A DNA stretch of 64,000 nt from JBBDIM01 sp040880405 (GCA_040880405.1 JBBDIM010000042.1:104762-168761); one strand, 5' to 3'; counted from the stretch's first letter, positions 43,203-53,541 are shown. The notes: a model not told the origin generated them from the letters alone. Translations and numbers: made by a program.

Positions 43203-46157
43203 TTGCATTACCTCCCTGCGATCATCATCTGTCTGTTTGGCCAGGTCGGGGCCGATTCCCTTGATACGGTAGCTACCATCGAAAGCACCCGCGGCGGGCG
43301 ACACTGGGTAGAGCAAAAAACGCCCCCCTCTCGATCACCTCAGGAGTCGCTGAAGGCGATCGTAGTCGAACCGGGTTACCGGGTCGAACTGGTAGCCGCC
43401 GAACCGGTGGTTATGGATCCGGTCGCCATCGCGTTCGATGCCGCGGGGCGGATGTTTGTGGTGGAGTATGGGGACTATCCAATCGGCCCAGACGATCCCG
43501 ATGCACCTCCCCTGTCACGAATCGTGCTATTAGAGGACACCGATGGTGATGGTGGGATGGACCGGCGGAACGTCTTCGCCGAACACCTGAACTTCGCCCA
43601 CAGTCTGATGCCATACCGAGACGGCATCCTGGTTGGGGCGCAAACGGAACTGCTGTTCCTGAAGGATACTACCGGCGACAACAAGGCGGACGTCCGCGAA
43701 ACCCTCTACTCCGGTTTCGTACCGGCCCATCCTCAAATGCAAATCGGCAATCCCCGGTGGGGCCTGGATAATTGGATCTACTGCAATTACGCCGTGGGGG
43801 AAATTACTGGGAGCCAAACGGGTGAGAAACGCACCGTACCGCGAGGTGAGTTCCGGTTCAATCCGCGCACCGGCGAATTCGGGCCAGCCAGCGGCGTGGG
43901 GCAGTACGGCAATACGATCGATCGTTGGGGCCACCGATTTTTTGCCTCGAACCGTAATCCTGTCATGACGGAGCGATTGCCCTGGGAAATTGCCAAGAGA
44001 AACCCTCATTATATTCTCCCGACGACTCACTATGACGTCGCCCCCTCGGGGGGCAGCAGTCTGGTGTTCCCCTTAATCGAAATGAAGAGCAACTATCTGT
44101 CCCACAGCGGGACCCACACCGCGGCCTGCGGGGTCACGGCCTATCTTGGACCACTGGGAGATACCGACTACCAGAACAGTGTTTTTGTCTGCGAACCGAT
44201 CGGTCATTTGGTTACCCGGACGATCGTGAAAAATCAGGGAGCGAAGTTGACTAGCGAGCGGGCCCGCGCAAAGGCGGATTTTTTCGTCTCAACCGATCCC
44301 TGGTTTCGCCCCTCGAGTCTGGCAACCGGCCCCGACGGAGGACTTTACCTAGCCGACATGTATCGCCTGTGGGTTGAACACCCGAAGTTTTTGCCAGAGG
44401 AGGTTGCGGCAAAGCTTGATTGGAGGGCAGGGGACGATTTGGGGCGCATCTGGCGAATTGTCCCAGAGGGGGATACGCTCGAACCCTACACTCCGCCGTC
44501 AGAGCCAAGTGATCTGGTCCGCCAACTTCAATCGACCAGCCCATGGCAACGATTCACCGCCCAGCAATTGATCGTGGAAGATCAATTAACATCACTTGCC
44601 GTGCCGCTACGCGAGATCCTCACTTCCCACGACCAACCGGGTCCCCGGCTCCATGCCCTCTGGACCCTGGATGGTCTCGACCAACTGACCATCAAGGATG
44701 TTCAAACGGCTCTGGCGGACGAAGCCCCTCAGGTTCGGGCCGACGCGGTTCGGTTGACGGCGCAGTTTATGGATGATCGCCCCGGCTTGGCCCAGGAAGT
44801 ATCACTCCTCGGCGGAGACTCTGATGCATCCGTGCGGCTGCAAGTCGCCATTGTCCTGGGAACCCTGTCGACGCCTGAATCTCGAGAAACCCGCTTGCGG
44901 ATCGCCCTTCAGGACTACAACGACGAAATTATCTCCAAAGCCCTCCTGACTTCCACCGTGGGTCATGGAGAACTTGCCGAGGCCCTGCTCAGGCGACCTC
45001 AATTCGCCGATCGGACTTCCGACCGCCGGGCGACCGATTTTGTTCGCGAATTGGCGACAATCGTGGGAACCGCTGGGGAAGTCTCGGAATTGGCGCAACT
45101 GCTTTCGCTGTTCGAGCAAGTTCCGGCGATCGATTGGCGATGGCATGGCGTATTGATTGAAGGCCTGGCGACGGGACTGGAACGTCACCGCGGTGATCTA
45201 GGTCGAACGAGTTTGGCTAAACTCCTGAGCGATCCACCTGCTTCTTTGGCTAAATTTACACCGCCGGTGCAAACCGTATTAGATCAGGCCAGCGATCGAG
45301 CCCTCAATCCTGAACTGCCGCTTAGTCAGCGAGAGGCGGCGATTCCGCTTCTGCGTCATCGCGCGTTCGCCGAAGTGGAAGAGGTTTACGCGACGCTCTT
45401 GGATATTCAACAGCCGGAGGCGGTCCAGCGGGAAATCATCGATACCATGCTGCAGCATGATTTGATCGCTGGTTCGCAAATTGCCCTGGATGGATGGCAA
45501 GACCTCCGTCCCAAAGTTCAGGGAGGGGCCCTGACTCGGATGCTACGCCACGAACAAACAACCGCAGGTATTCTTTCCGCGATGGAAAAAGGGGAGGTAA
45601 GTCCCGCTCAGGTCGGCCTGGAGGATCGTCTGCGATTACTGAGACATCCAACCGCGGAAGTGCGGGAGTTGGCTGGTAAACTCTTCGGCGGAGCGGTCTC
45701 GGCGGATCGAGAAAAAGTCGTCCGCAGTTATCAAGCGGCCCTCACCGATAGTGGATCGATTGAGCGCGGCAAGAATATCTTCGCCCAATCCTGTGCAAAA
45801 TGCCATCGACTGGATGGCGGGGGATTTGAGGTCGGACCGGATCTTTCCGATGCCAGAAATCGTTCGAAGGATGCGCTGCTGTTCGACATTCTCGATCCCA
45901 GTCGCAAGGTCGATCCACAGTATACCGAGTACTTAGTAGCAACCGACGATGGCCGGACCATCTCCGGACTTTTGGTCAGTGATGATGATCTCGGCCTGGT
46001 ACTTAAACAACCGGAAGGGAAGCAGGAAACAGTGCCCCGCGATCAAATCGAGGCAATGAAGGCCTCCCCCAAGTCGCTGATGCCGGAAGGCGTTGAAAAG
46101 GAGATCAATGTCCAGCAGATGGTCGATCTGCTGGAATACTTAACCTCACCACGATAA
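43203..46157 (+). CDS. PVC-type beta-propeller/HEAT/cytochrome c protein
   Basis: About 984 residues if the start is the TTG at 43203, which has AAAGGA nine bases upstream and yields a plausible signal sequence (LPAIIICLFGQVGA). The frame remains open 16 codons further. The propeller domain (residues 60-410) begins VVEPGYRVELVAAEPVVMDP, with DTDGDGGMD, DTTGDNKAD, GLDNWIYCNYAVG and GPDGGLYLADMYR. A HEAT-like helical region spans about 430-830. The C-terminal domain has the single heme motif CAKCHRLDGGGFEVGPDL. Predicted periplasmic redox enzyme; electrons would leave through the heme. Its partner ceramidase-like gene lies immediately upstream. Confidence 0.9.
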   Translation: MHYLPAIIICLFGQVGADSLDTVATIESTRGGRHWVEQKTPPSRSPQESLKAIVVEPGYRVELVAAEPVVMDPVAIAFDAAGRMFVVEYGDYPIGPDDPDAPPLSRIVLLEDTDGDGGMDRRNVFAEHLNFAHSLMPYRDGILVGAQTELLFLKDTTGDNKADVRETLYSGFVPAHPQMQIGNPRWGLDNWIYCNYAVGEITGSQTGEKRTVPRGEFRFNPRTGEFGPASGVGQYGNTIDRWGHRFFASNRNPVMTERLPWEIAKRNPHYILPTTHYDVAPSGGSSLVFPLIEMKSNYLSHSGTHTAACGVTAYLGPLGDTDYQNSVFVCEPIGHLVTRTIVKNQGAKLTSERARAKADFFVSTDPWFRPSSLATGPDGGLYLADMYRLWVEHPKFLPEEVAAKLDWRAGDDLGRIWRIVPEGDTLEPYTPPSEPSDLVRQLQSTSPWQRFTAQQLIVEDQLTSLAVPLREILTSHDQPGPRLHALWTLDGLDQLTIKDVQTALADEAPQVRADAVRLTAQFMDDRPGLAQEVSLLGGDSDASVRLQVAIVLGTLSTPESRETRLRIALQDYNDEIISKALLTSTVGHGELAEALLRRPQFADRTSDRRATDFVRELATIVGTAGEVSELAQLLSLFEQVPAIDWRWHGVLIEGLATGLERHRGDLGRTSLAKLLSDPPASLAKFTPPVQTVLDQASDRALNPELPLSQREAAIPLLRHRAFAEVEEVYATLLDIQQPEAVQREIIDTMLQHDLIAGSQIALDGWQDLRPKVQGGALTRMLRHEQTTAGILSAMEKGEVSPAQVGLEDRLRLLRHPTAEVRELAGKLFGGAVSADREKVVRSYQAALTDSGSIERGKNIFAQSCAKCHRLDGGGFEVGPDLSDARNRSKDALLFDILDPSRKVDPQYTEYLVATDDGRTISGLLVSDDDLGLVLKQPEGKQETVPRDQIEAMKASPKSLMPEGVEKEINVQQMVDLLEYLTSPR

Positions 46158-46371
46158 GGGCCCCATGAAACTGTCGTGCGAGTGGAACGCGATCGAAAGA
46201 CCCTACGCTTGTCGCCGTCACTAGTTGCATCGGCCACCTTTTCATGCCAAATTAGCGGAAACTACCTATTCCCCCATGGTTCACCAGAATTCTCCGTTAG
46301 GTTCTTGCGTGGTGATCTCTCAGGAAAGATATCAACCTACCCACGTTCCTCCCTCCCCCGAGGTCATTATC

Positions 46372-46788
46372 ATGACGCATCTGCTTTTGCCCCTCCTGAA
46401 GCTCTCGCTTACGGTCGCCATTTGTCTAATTTCGGTGGTTGGGTTTTCCCATGCCGAGGAGCCCGATTCGGATCCGCCGAAAAAGCTGCTTCGCCATGTC
46501 GTTGTGTTCAAATTTAAAGAAGATGCGTCGGAGGAGGACATCAAAAAGGTGGAGGAGGCCTTTCGGGCACTCCCCAAACAAATCAAGGAAATCCATGATT
46601 TCGAATGGGGCGTCAACAACAGCCCGGAGATGCTAAACAAAGGGTTCACGCACTGCTTTCTGGTGACCTTCGCCAGCGAGAAAGACCGCGACGCCTACCT
46701 CCCTCACCCGGAACATGAAAAGTTCGTCGCATTGCTGCGGCCGCACCTGGAAGATGCCTTTGTGGTGGACTACTGGTCCTCGAAGTAG
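46372..46788 (+). CDS. Secreted Dabb (stress-responsive alpha-beta barrel) protein
   Basis: 138 residues from the ATG at 46372, with GAGG ten bases upstream. A signal peptide (LTVAICLISVVGFSHA) precedes one ferredoxin-like Dabb domain: LLRHVVVFKFKEDASEEDIK, FRALPKQIKEIHDFEWG, and GFTHCFLVTFASEKDRDAYL with HPEHEKFV at the end. The HPxH segment and the hydrophobic beta face are typical; members dimerise into a barrel that binds or oxidises small molecules. Its exported form is common in planctomycetes. No partner gene suggests a role. Confidence 0.9.
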   Translation: MTHLLLPLLKLSLTVAICLISVVGFSHAEEPDSDPPKKLLRHVVVFKFKEDASEEDIKKVEEAFRALPKQIKEIHDFEWGVNNSPEMLNKGFTHCFLVTFASEKDRDAYLPHPEHEKFVALLRPHLEDAFVVDYWSSK

Positions 46789-46904
46789 CGGCAACTTTCG
46801 CCGCGGCACGATTATCCATGACTCCATCGCGTGGCGTTCTCATCTGAATGCCACGCGATTTCCTTATGATTCGTTTCGTGAAATCCTCCCAGCTTGCTTG
46901 ATGT

Positions 46905-47714
46905 ATGGACATGACGTTTGTTGCGGAGATTGATGATCCTCGCTTGGCCCCTTATCGGCACCAGTTCGACCGCAAACGCCATGCGGCCGATCGATGGTTC
47001 GTTGCGGAAGGTCGCTTCCTGGTAGAGCGGCTGTTGGCAACCGACTGGGAAATGCACTCGATTTTGGTGGACGACGCGGCCAAGGTGCCGCCGATTCCTC
47101 CTCACCGCATTGAGCAACTCCCCATCTATGGCGCCCCTCGGGCGGCGATTCAGGAGTTGGTCGGGTTTAATTTTCATCGCGGAGTGATGGCCGCCGGATG
47201 TCGGCCGGAGCGAACCGAGGTAACCGACGAACGATCGCTGGGGGAAACTTCCTGGACGGTTGTGGCGGCTGCGAATATCGGCGATGCGGAGAACCTGGGG
47301 TCTATCATTCGCACCGCATGTGGTTTCGGGGCCGCGGCAATCTTGCTGGACTCAAGGTGTGTCGACCCCTACTCCCGCCGCGCCCTGCGGGTCTCCACCG
47401 GTCATGCCTTCAAGATTCCGATCGTCGAGAGCGCTGACTTCGTGGCCGACCTTGAGATCCTCAGACAGCGTCATCAGGCGACACTTTACGCCACTGTTTT
47501 AGATGAGCATGCCCAACCCCTTTCGCGCGTCGTCCCGAGTCCTCGCTCGGTTATTCTGGTGGGCAACGAGGGGTTCGGGTTGGATCGGTATCTGATCGAT
47601 GCGTGCCAACACCGAGTCACCATTCCGATGCGGCGGGGTAGCGATTCGTTGAACGTGGCGATGGCGACCGGCATTTGCCTGTACCATTTTTGCGGGCGAG
47701 ACCCGTTCACCTAG
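46905..47714 (+). CDS. TrmH/SpoU-family RNA methyltransferase
   Basis: 269 residues. The N-terminal substrate-binding part (RFLVERLLATDWEMHSILVD) is followed by the SPOUT domain with its trefoil-knot motifs: AANIGDAENLGSIIRTACGF (motif 1), VILVGNEGFGLD (motif 2) and IPMRRGSDSLNVAMATGICL (motif 3). These bind S-adenosylmethionine and catalyse 2'-O-ribose methylation of tRNA or rRNA. The exact RNA target cannot be told; RlmB- or TrmH-like. Translation may start at the ATG at 46905 or two codons later. Converges with birA, 25 bases away. Confidence 0.93.
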   Translation: MDMTFVAEIDDPRLAPYRHQFDRKRHAADRWFVAEGRFLVERLLATDWEMHSILVDDAAKVPPIPPHRIEQLPIYGAPRAAIQELVGFNFHRGVMAAGCRPERTEVTDERSLGETSWTVVAAANIGDAENLGSIIRTACGFGAAAILLDSRCVDPYSRRALRVSTGHAFKIPIVESADFVADLEILRQRHQATLYATVLDEHAQPLSRVVPSPRSVILVGNEGFGLDRYLIDACQHRVTIPMRRGSDSLNVAMATGICLYHFCGRDPFT

Positions 47715-47739
47715 TCCGCAATGCGACGGAAACAGTCCT

Positions 47740-48534
47740 TCAGTATCGAACCACTTCTCCAGTGGTGATCGCTTGAACGGATCCACCGGTGTCAATCATC
47801 AATCGTCCCTCGGGATCAATCCCAAGGCAAACGCCCCGCAAGAGTCGCTCACCCTGCCGGACCTCAATCGTCCGCTGATTCAGCAAGCAGAGCGAATGCC
47901 AATACGCCAGGATCGGACCCATCGTCTCGCGACAAACGTCCATCCATTGTTCCAGCCGCGTCAAGATTCCCAGCAGGACTTCCGGCAGAAACAGGGGCGT
48001 GCCCAGCAAGTCGATCATCGAGATCCCGCGGGACTGAACCCCCTCCGGGGCGTCGTCGAGTGGATTATTGATATTTACGCCGATCCCTAAATTCATCATC
48101 CAACGCTGCGATTGCCTCGCCTCGACCAAAATGCCGGAGATTTTCCGGCCCTGGCAAAAGACATCGTTGGGCCACTTCAGCGCCAGGTGTTCCTGGCTCA
48201 GATAGGTTTGCAACGTCTCGGCAACGGCCACCGCCGCCACGAGCGAGAGCTGCGGCCAGCGCTGTCGTGGCCAGTTCAAGTCCGCCTCGCCATACATCGC
48301 GGTGAACGTCAGGGCCCCGTCGGTCGCGTGCCACCGATGGTCACCCCGGCCACGGCCCTCGGTTTGGTGACGCGCGAGAACGACCAAGGGGAGCTCATCT
48401 TCCAATTCGCCGGCTTGCTGGCTGGCGAAACTGCTGGTGGACTCCAACTGATCAAACAGCTTAATCTCTCGGATACGGGTCTGATCCACAATCTGCCGGA
48501 GCGCACCAGAGGGGAAGGGGTCGTGCATCGCCAT
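47740..48534 (-). CDS. birA: Biotin--[biotin carboxyl-carrier protein] ligase
   Basis: 264 residues forming the catalytic and C-terminal domains only; there is no N-terminal winged-helix, so it is a group I enzyme that does not repress biotin genes. Motifs: RHQTEGRGRGDHRWHATDGA (biotinyl-AMP loop), LALKWPNDVFCQGRKISGIL, and MMNLGIGVNINN. It activates biotin with ATP and transfers it to the AMKM lysine of carboxylases. Its likely substrate, pyruvate carboxylase, is encoded 50 bases upstream on the same strand. Confidence 0.95.
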   Translation of the reverse strand: MAMHDPFPSGALRQIVDQTRIREIKLFDQLESTSSFASQQAGELEDELPLVVLARHQTEGRGRGDHRWHATDGALTFTAMYGEADLNWPRQRWPQLSLVAAVAVAETLQTYLSQEHLALKWPNDVFCQGRKISGILVEARQSQRWMMNLGIGVNINNPLDDAPEGVQSRGISMIDLLGTPLFLPEVLLGILTRLEQWMDVCRETMGPILAYWHSLCLLNQRTIEVRQGERLLRGVCLGIDPEGRLMIDTGGSVQAITTGEVVRY

Positions 48535-48583
48535 CGATCCGTCACGCGGGTCTGTTGCCGGTACTTACTCGGAGCAAACTTAA

Positions 48584-51500
48584 TCAACCGAGCCGAATCA
48601 TCAAATCTCCCGCTTCCACTTGGCTGCCAGGTTTGACGAGGACCTGTTCCACCGTTCCGGCGACTTCCGCGTAAATGGTCGTCTCCATTTTCATCGCTTC
48701 CAGTGAGAGCAGCTTTTGTCCCTTTTTGACTTTATCACCCTCTTTCACCGCCAACGTCACCACCATGCCTGGCATGCTGGCCCCCACTTGTTTGGAGTCC
48801 CCCGGATCGGCCTGGGTCCGTTTGGGAACGTTGGAGTCGAGCGCTCGATCGGTGATCGTGACTTCCCGTGGTTGCCCGTTTAATTCGAAGAAAACAACTC
48901 GCCGTCCATCAGGGTGCGGATCGCTCACGGTCAGAAATTTGACAATCAGTGTCTTGCCGGTTTCGATGTCGACTGAAAGCTCCTCGCCCGGCAGGCTGCC
49001 GTAGAAAAAGACGGGGGTGGGCAATCCACTGACATCTCCGTAGGTCACTTCATGCTTTGCGAATTCCTCGTACACTTTGGGATAAAGCAGGTAGGAAACC
49101 ATATCACGGCGAGTCGGTTTGCGATTGCCGATGAACTTGACAATCGCCTCTTCGGCGGCCTTAAAGTCCGCCGGTTCGAACGATTCCCCGGGGCGGCCAT
49201 CCAAGATCGGCTCGTCCCGCATCACGCGCTGCTGGAGATCGACCGGAAACCCACCTGGCGGCTGTCCCATCCGTCCGCCCAATAGATCCTTCACCGAAGC
49301 GGGGAAGGCCAACTCGCGCTCGGGGTCGAGGACATCTTCCGGGGTTAAGTCATTGGCCACCATGAACAAGGCCATATCCCCCACCGCCTTGGATGTGGGA
49401 GTCACCTTCACGATGTCCCCCATCATTTGATTGACCTCGGCATAAACTCGGCAAATCTGGGGCCATTGCTCCGCGAGTCCCAGGGCCTGAGCCTGCTGAA
49501 ACAGATTGGTGTATTGACCGCCCGGCATCTCGTGATGGTAGAGATCGGCGGTGGCCGGTAGCAGAGGGCTTTCAAACGGGACGTAAAATTCGCGCACGGC
49601 GCGCCAATACTCGGCGATTTCGTCAAGAGCCTCGGTCGCCAATTCGCCGTCACGCTCGGAACCACGCAGCATCTCAACCACCGTGTTGAAATTGGGCTGC
49701 GAAGTACCGCCGGAAAGCGGCGCCATCGCCACATCGGCGATATCGAGCCCCTCCTCAGCACCTTCCAAGATCGAGGCGGCCTGGATTCCGGCCGTATCAT
49801 GGGTGTGGAAGTGAATCGGGATGCCGATCTCTTCCCGCAACGCCTTGATTAGCTTCTTCGCGGCGTAGGGCTTGCACAGCCCGGCCATATCTTTGATCGC
49901 CAGAATATGGGCACCCATCGACTCCAATTCCCGCGCCAAGTCGACATAGTATTTGAGTGAATACTTATCCCGTTTGGGGTTGGTGATGTCGCCGGTGTAG
50001 CAGATAGACGCCTCGCAGATGGCATTGGTCTTCAGTACGGCGTCCATCGCGACGCGCATGTTGGGAACCCAGTTCAGAGCATCAAAGACCCGAAACACAT
50101 CGATCCCGGCATCGGCCGCCTCTTCGACAAAAGCCTCGACCACGTTATCGGGGTAATTGGTGTACCCAACCGCATTGGAGGCTCGGAGGAGCATTTGGAA
50201 CAGAATATTCGGGACCCTTTCCCTCATCTGGACCAAACGCTGCCAGGGAGACTCTTTCAAAAATCGCATCGTGGTATCGAAAGTTGCCCCACCCCACATC
50301 TCCAGCGAAAAAAGTTGGGGGCAATTGCGGGCATACGTCTCGGCGATGTTCAGGAGGTCCTTGGTCCGGAGCCGAGTCGCCAACAGAGATTGGTGGGCGT
50401 CCCGAAAGGTGGTGTCGGTGAAGAGCAGCGATTTCTGGTCACGTACCCACAGGCCGAACTTCTCCGGCCCTAATTCCTGGAGCTTTTGACGCGTTCCCGG
50501 CGGAATCGCCAGCTTCTTGTTGATTGGCGGAACCGGCGCAGCAATTCTCCGAGCGGCAACCGGGCGCTCGTTCACCAGAGTATTCCCATTGACCGCAATG
50601 TCTCCGAGGAATTTAAGCAGCTTGGTCGCCCGATCCTTCCGAGGCACAATCTTCACAAGCTCCGGCGTCTCGTCAATGAAACGCGTGGTACACAGCCCCT
50701 CGCGGAACGTGGGGTGCGCCAGCAAGCGATTCAGGAAGGGGATATTCGTTTTCACGCCCCGCACTCGGAACTCTTGCAGCACCCGTTCCATCCGCCGAGT
50801 CGCATCGATAAACCGCCGTCCGCGAGCCGTCACTTTGACTAGGAGCGAGTCGTAATACGGATGAACCACCGCGCCGCTAAACGCGCTCCCGGCATCCAGA
50901 CGCACACCCATCCCGCTCCCAGAGCGGTAGTGGGTTACTCGGCCGTAATCGGGCAGAAAGCCGTTGGTTGGGTCTTCGGTAGTGACCCGGCACTGCACCG
51001 CGAAGCCAACCGTTGCCACGTCTTCCTGACGGCTGATGCCGATCTCCGGGTTGCTGAGGTCTTCCCCTTGTGCTACCAGGATCTGCGATTTGATGATGTC
51101 GAGACCGGTCACCTCTTCGGTCACCGTATGCTCCACCTGAATCCGCGGGTTCACCTCGATAAAGTAGAACTCGCCGGTCTTCGCATCGACCAGAAATTCT
51201 ACCGTCCCCGCGTTGTAGTACCCCACCTGCTTACCGATCTTCACTGCGGCCTCACACAGGGCATTTCGAATCTCCGAATCGAGCGCCGGAGCGGGTGCGA
51301 TTTCCACCACTTTTTGATGCCGCCGCTGGACGGAGCAATCCCGCTCGTAAAGATGGACCAGATGACCGCTCTGGTCGCCCAGGAGCTGGACTTCGATATG
51401 GCGTGCCTTCTCGATAAACTTTTCGACGAAGATATCGGGGCTACCAAAGGCGTTGATCGATTCCCGTTTCGCTTCCTCGTAGGCGGCCACGAATTGGTCG

Positions 51501-52030
51501 GCCGCTTTCACGACCCGCATTCCTCGTCCGCCGCCTCCTTTGGCCGCTTTGAGGATGATCGGAAACTCCAATTCTTGGGCTAACTGCTGGGCCTCTTCCA
51601 CATTCGTGATGCTGGCCTTGCTGCCGCCGAGCACCGGGACACCCACTTCGATGGCGACGTTCCGGGCCGCCGTTTTATCACCTAGCATTTGCAGGCAGGA
51701 AACCGACGGTCCCACGAAAATGATGTCATTATCGGCGCAGGCCTGGGCCAAGTCCGGATTCTCGGACATGAAACCGTAACCCGGGTGGATCGCGTCGATC
51801 TTGTACTTTTTACACAAGTCGATCACGTTGTCGATGTCGAGGTAGGCCCTCACCGGTTCGCCCGCCTTCCCAATTTGGTAGGCCTCGTCCGCCTTGAACC
51901 GATGCAGAGCGAATCGATCCTCGTAGGAGTACATTCCCACAGTTCGAATCCCCAACTCATGGGCACTGCGAAAGATACGAATCGCGATTTCGCTACGATT
52001 GGCTACCAGTAGTTTCGTGATCTTTTTCAT
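48584..52030 (-). CDS. pyc: Pyruvate carboxylase
   Basis: 1148 residues from MKKITKLLVANRSEIAIRIF, the normal length for the single-chain enzyme. It converts pyruvate, bicarbonate and ATP to oxaloacetate (anaplerosis). Domains: biotin carboxylase (1-450: GGGRGMRVV, EVNPRIQVEHTVTE), carboxyltransferase (about 530-800: LFTDTTFRDAHQSLLATR, FHTHDTAGI, the catalytic-lysine region MAGLCKPYAAKKL), and the biotin carrier at the C-terminus with SLEAMKMETTIYAE. All three are intact. A further ATG 22 codons upstream adds a non-homologous leader. birA follows, so enzyme and its modifier are linked. Confidence 0.96.
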   Translation of the reverse strand: MKKITKLLVANRSEIAIRIFRSAHELGIRTVGMYSYEDRFALHRFKADEAYQIGKAGEPVRAYLDIDNVIDLCKKYKIDAIHPGYGFMSENPDLAQACADNDIIFVGPSVSCLQMLGDKTAARNVAIEVGVPVLGGSKASITNVEEAQQLAQELEFPIILKAAKGGGGRGMRVVKAADQFVAAYEEAKRESINAFGSPDIFVEKFIEKARHIEVQLLGDQSGHLVHLYERDCSVQRRHQKVVEIAPAPALDSEIRNALCEAAVKIGKQVGYYNAGTVEFLVDAKTGEFYFIEVNPRIQVEHTVTEEVTGLDIIKSQILVAQGEDLSNPEIGISRQEDVATVGFAVQCRVTTEDPTNGFLPDYGRVTHYRSGSGMGVRLDAGSAFSGAVVHPYYDSLLVKVTARGRRFIDATRRMERVLQEFRVRGVKTNIPFLNRLLAHPTFREGLCTTRFIDETPELVKIVPRKDRATKLLKFLGDIAVNGNTLVNERPVAARRIAAPVPPINKKLAIPPGTRQKLQELGPEKFGLWVRDQKSLLFTDTTFRDAHQSLLATRLRTKDLLNIAETYARNCPQLFSLEMWGGATFDTTMRFLKESPWQRLVQMRERVPNILFQMLLRASNAVGYTNYPDNVVEAFVEEAADAGIDVFRVFDALNWVPNMRVAMDAVLKTNAICEASICYTGDITNPKRDKYSLKYYVDLARELESMGAHILAIKDMAGLCKPYAAKKLIKALREEIGIPIHFHTHDTAGIQAASILEGAEEGLDIADVAMAPLSGGTSQPNFNTVVEMLRGSERDGELATEALDEIAEYWRAVREFYVPFESPLLPATADLYHHEMPGGQYTNLFQQAQALGLAEQWPQICRVYAEVNQMMGDIVKVTPTSKAVGDMALFMVANDLTPEDVLDPERELAFPASVKDLLGGRMGQPPGGFPVDLQQRVMRDEPILDGRPGESFEPADFKAAEEAIVKFIGNRKPTRRDMVSYLLYPKVYEEFAKHEVTYGDVSGLPTPVFFYGSLPGEELSVDIETGKTLIVKFLTVSDPHPDGRRVVFFELNGQPREVTITDRALDSNVPKRTQADPGDSKQVGASMPGMVVTLAVKEGDKVKKGQKLLSLEAMKMETTIYAEVAGTVEQVLVKPGSQVEAGDLMIRLG

Positions 52031-52331
52031 CGGGGCAAATCTGTGGGGCTGGAACGCAGGACAAGCATTTTCACGTCGGGAGAGGGCAATTTCCATATTC
52101 TTGCGCAGCCCCCTCCTGCCTCACGGGGCTACCGGCCCAACGCGAGACAAGTCTCGAAGTATACCAAAATCCGCCCGCCACGAAGCCACCGGATAGGGCC
52201 AATTCCATCGGCCCCTGCTTTCCTTTTTCATCCGCCTTGAGGGGGGAAACGGATCGAAAACTGAGCATAAACGCTACAAGTGCTCCGGTCACGAGTTCGA
52301 TGCCAGTGAGCTACCCTTTGAATAATCCGGG
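52031..52331. other. Intergenic region between the XylR-type regulator gene and pyc
   Basis: About 300 bases. A 73-codon minus-strand frame overlaps the pyc start and contains one hydrophobic stretch but no ribosome site or family resemblance; I do not call it. The region should hold the pyc promoter. Confidence 0.4.
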
Positions 52332-53522
52332 TTAGGATGCCTGGGCTTTCGGGATTGCTAAATCATTGCTGAGGGCGTTTTTCCGGAAGGCGACCGGGGT
52401 CATGCCGACGCGTTGGCCGAAGACGCGACTAAAGTAGCGGCTGTTGGAGAAGCCGGTTTGCTTGGCGACTTCGTCCAGGGGCAAATCGGTTCGTTCCAAT
52501 AACCCCTTGGAATGGTCGATTTGAATCCGGGTTATTTCATCTTTGGGAGAACGCCCCAATATGGTTCGCATGCGGCGTTCGAGCGTACGGCGTTCGATTC
52601 CGGTCGCTTCGATTACGTCTTTCATGGTGACACCTTTGCAGGCGTTTTCGTTCAGATACCGCAACGCGGCCACCAGTTCCTTGTCCTCAAACGCGAAATA
52701 GTCGGTCGAGCGCCGTGCGACAATCGTTTTGGCCGGGAACAAGATATTCTCCGTCGGCGGAGGCGTTCCTTCCATCATCGACTGCAACAATTGTGCGGCC
52801 GTATACCCGACCTTCTCCAGATTCATGTCGATGCTGCTAAGCGGTGGAGTGGAGAGCCCGCACGAAAATTCATCGTTGTCGACGCCCAGCACCGAAACTT
52901 CGTTGGGAACTTCGAATCCGGCCTGGCGGCACGCGTCCAGCAACTGCAGGCCGCGGTCGTCGTTGCAAGCCATGATCGCGACCGGTTTGCGCAGCCGCTG
53001 AATCCAACGGATTAAATCTTGCTGGTCCTCTTCCCATCGAATGGTTTGTAAGTCGCTGGAGAGCTCATAGGTTTCGCAAGCGAAGCCAGCCTCGGCAACC
53101 ATTTCGCAAAAGAGTTGTTTGCGACGATCCATCCAGATGAATTGGCCAGGGGGCGAGCCGCAAAACGCGAATCGCCGAAACCCGCGTTCTAGAAAATGAT
53201 CGACGGCGAGGCGTACAAGCGATGTTTCGTCGATGCCGACCGCCGGCATTTCCAGGTTGGGCACCGCGAAGCGGAGATCGATTGTCGGAATGCCGGTCGC
53301 CAAGAGCGCGTCGGCCATTTGGCGATCTTCCACGCGTGCCAAGATGCCGTCACCTTGCCAGGACGGCAGCCAACTGGGGATCGGATCGGTGGTTCCCCGC
53401 GGTTGAAAATAGATCGACCACGGATCGTTGTCCTTTTGAAAACGACTTATTCCGCGGAGAATCCCCCGACCGTACTCGCGGGACGTCTCAATCAAAATCG
53501 CCACGCGAAAGGTCCGCTGCAT
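52332..53522 (-). CDS. XylR-type transcriptional regulator (sugar-binding domain plus AraC HTH)
   Basis: 396 residues from MQRTFRVAILIETS. The N-terminal 270 residues form a LacI/periplasmic-binding-type sensor domain (REYGRGILRGISRF, GVDNDEFSCGLSTPPLSSID). The C-terminal 110 residues are an AraC-type double helix-turn-helix (GVTMKDVIEATGIERRTLER, EVAKQTGFSNSRYFSRVFGQ). This matches XylR-family activators that bind a sugar and switch on uptake and breakdown genes. AAGGCGAG sits before this ATG; an earlier ATG at 53552 overlaps the end of the upstream fusion gene by 11 bases. It lies directly after the 1562-residue gene on the same strand and may control it. Confidence 0.92.
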   Translation of the reverse strand: MQRTFRVAILIETSREYGRGILRGISRFQKDNDPWSIYFQPRGTTDPIPSWLPSWQGDGILARVEDRQMADALLATGIPTIDLRFAVPNLEMPAVGIDETSLVRLAVDHFLERGFRRFAFCGSPPGQFIWMDRRKQLFCEMVAEAGFACETYELSSDLQTIRWEEDQQDLIRWIQRLRKPVAIMACNDDRGLQLLDACRQAGFEVPNEVSVLGVDNDEFSCGLSTPPLSSIDMNLEKVGYTAAQLLQSMMEGTPPPTENILFPAKTIVARRSTDYFAFEDKELVAALRYLNENACKGVTMKDVIEATGIERRTLERRMRTILGRSPKDEITRIQIDHSKGLLERTDLPLDEVAKQTGFSNSRYFSRVFGQRVGMTPVAFRKNALSNDLAIPKAQAS

Positions 53523-53541
53523 GGTCTCGCCTTCAATGCCG

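Noticed and set aside
50861..51583. 240-codon plus-strand frame
   Set aside because: Antisense to the biotin carboxylase domain of pyc.
52071..52292. 73-codon minus-strand frame upstream of pyc
   Set aside because: Overlaps the pyc start, lacks a ribosome site and resembles nothing known.
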